5,615 bases of DNA from UBA4644 sp964646225 (GTDB lineage: Bacteria; Bacillota; Clostridia; Oscillospirales; Butyricicoccaceae): the NCBI GenBank assembly GCA_964646225.1, contig CAZYAD010000065.1, positions 1 through 5,615 of the forward strand, written 5' to 3'. The first letter of the stretch is position 1; every line of letters begins with the position of its first letter. The position numbers and the translations under genes were made by a program. Below the pieces are notes generated by a model that ran no database searches, was not told the origin of the DNA, and saw only the letters and a program-made list of their open reading frames with translations. This document shows, one piece after another, positions 5,562-5,615 of the stretch.

Positions 5562-5615
5562 GTCCGCGCTGTTTCTACGCTGTCAATTTCCTGCATTAGC
5601 AAAAACCCCGTAAGC

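Noticed and set aside
4997..5602. 201-codon minus-strand ORF at the right edge
   Set aside because: It is an antisense shadow of the cyclophilin gene and reads through its terminator hairpin.

Overview
The window looks like a chromosomal segment from a high-GC member of the Clostridia. The best guess is the Faecalibacterium / Gemmiger / Subdoligranulum part of the Oscillospiraceae. The reasons are AGGAGG-type ribosome binding sites, sigma-A-like promoters with near-consensus boxes, a tRNA with an encoded CCA, roughly 65% GC in most coding sequence, and the protein families present. The genus is inferred from overall character and was not tested.

Left edge (1-281): a consensus promoter drives a single tRNA-Gln(CTG), followed at once by a hairpin/T-tract terminator. 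A second hairpin at 217-252 lies between this unit and the end of the converging minus-strand genes.

Centre (282-4185): three genes run leftward and read as one operon behind a good promoter at 4157-4185. In transcription order they are an N-acyl-D-amino-acid deacylase (D-aminoacylase family amidohydrolase, 525 aa), a trigger factor-like chaperone/prolyl isomerase (421 aa) and a ten-helix EamA/DMT-family transporter (286 aa). The spacings are 56 and 69 bp, with no convincing terminator between genes. A scavenging role is possible (deacylase releasing D-amino acids, transporter moving a related compound), but neither the transporter substrate nor a functional link to the chaperone can be read from the sequence. 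The trigger factor lacks the normal GFRxGK ribosome-docking signature and is not beside clpP/clpX, so it is probably a divergent paralogue. The transporter has two unusually similar halves that share an exact 39-bp repeat.

Right part (4186-5014): a GNAT acetyltransferase gene on the minus strand is only about 40% GC against about 65% in the operon beside it, which suggests later acquisition. Behind its start lies a roughly 300-bp intergenic stretch. It holds a strong GC hairpin, a possible 46-codon minus-strand ORF (short gene or gene remnant) and the promoter of the next gene.

Right edge (5015-5615): a plus-strand cyclophilin-type peptidyl-prolyl isomerase (156 aa) with its own promoter and ribosome binding site, ended by a perfect 18-bp hairpin. 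I see no gene in the last 50 bases.

I did not find a CRISPR array, a transposase, a phage module or a recognisable defence system. The observations most worth following are the degenerate trigger factor, the self-similar transporter and the AT-rich insert with its neighbouring remnant.
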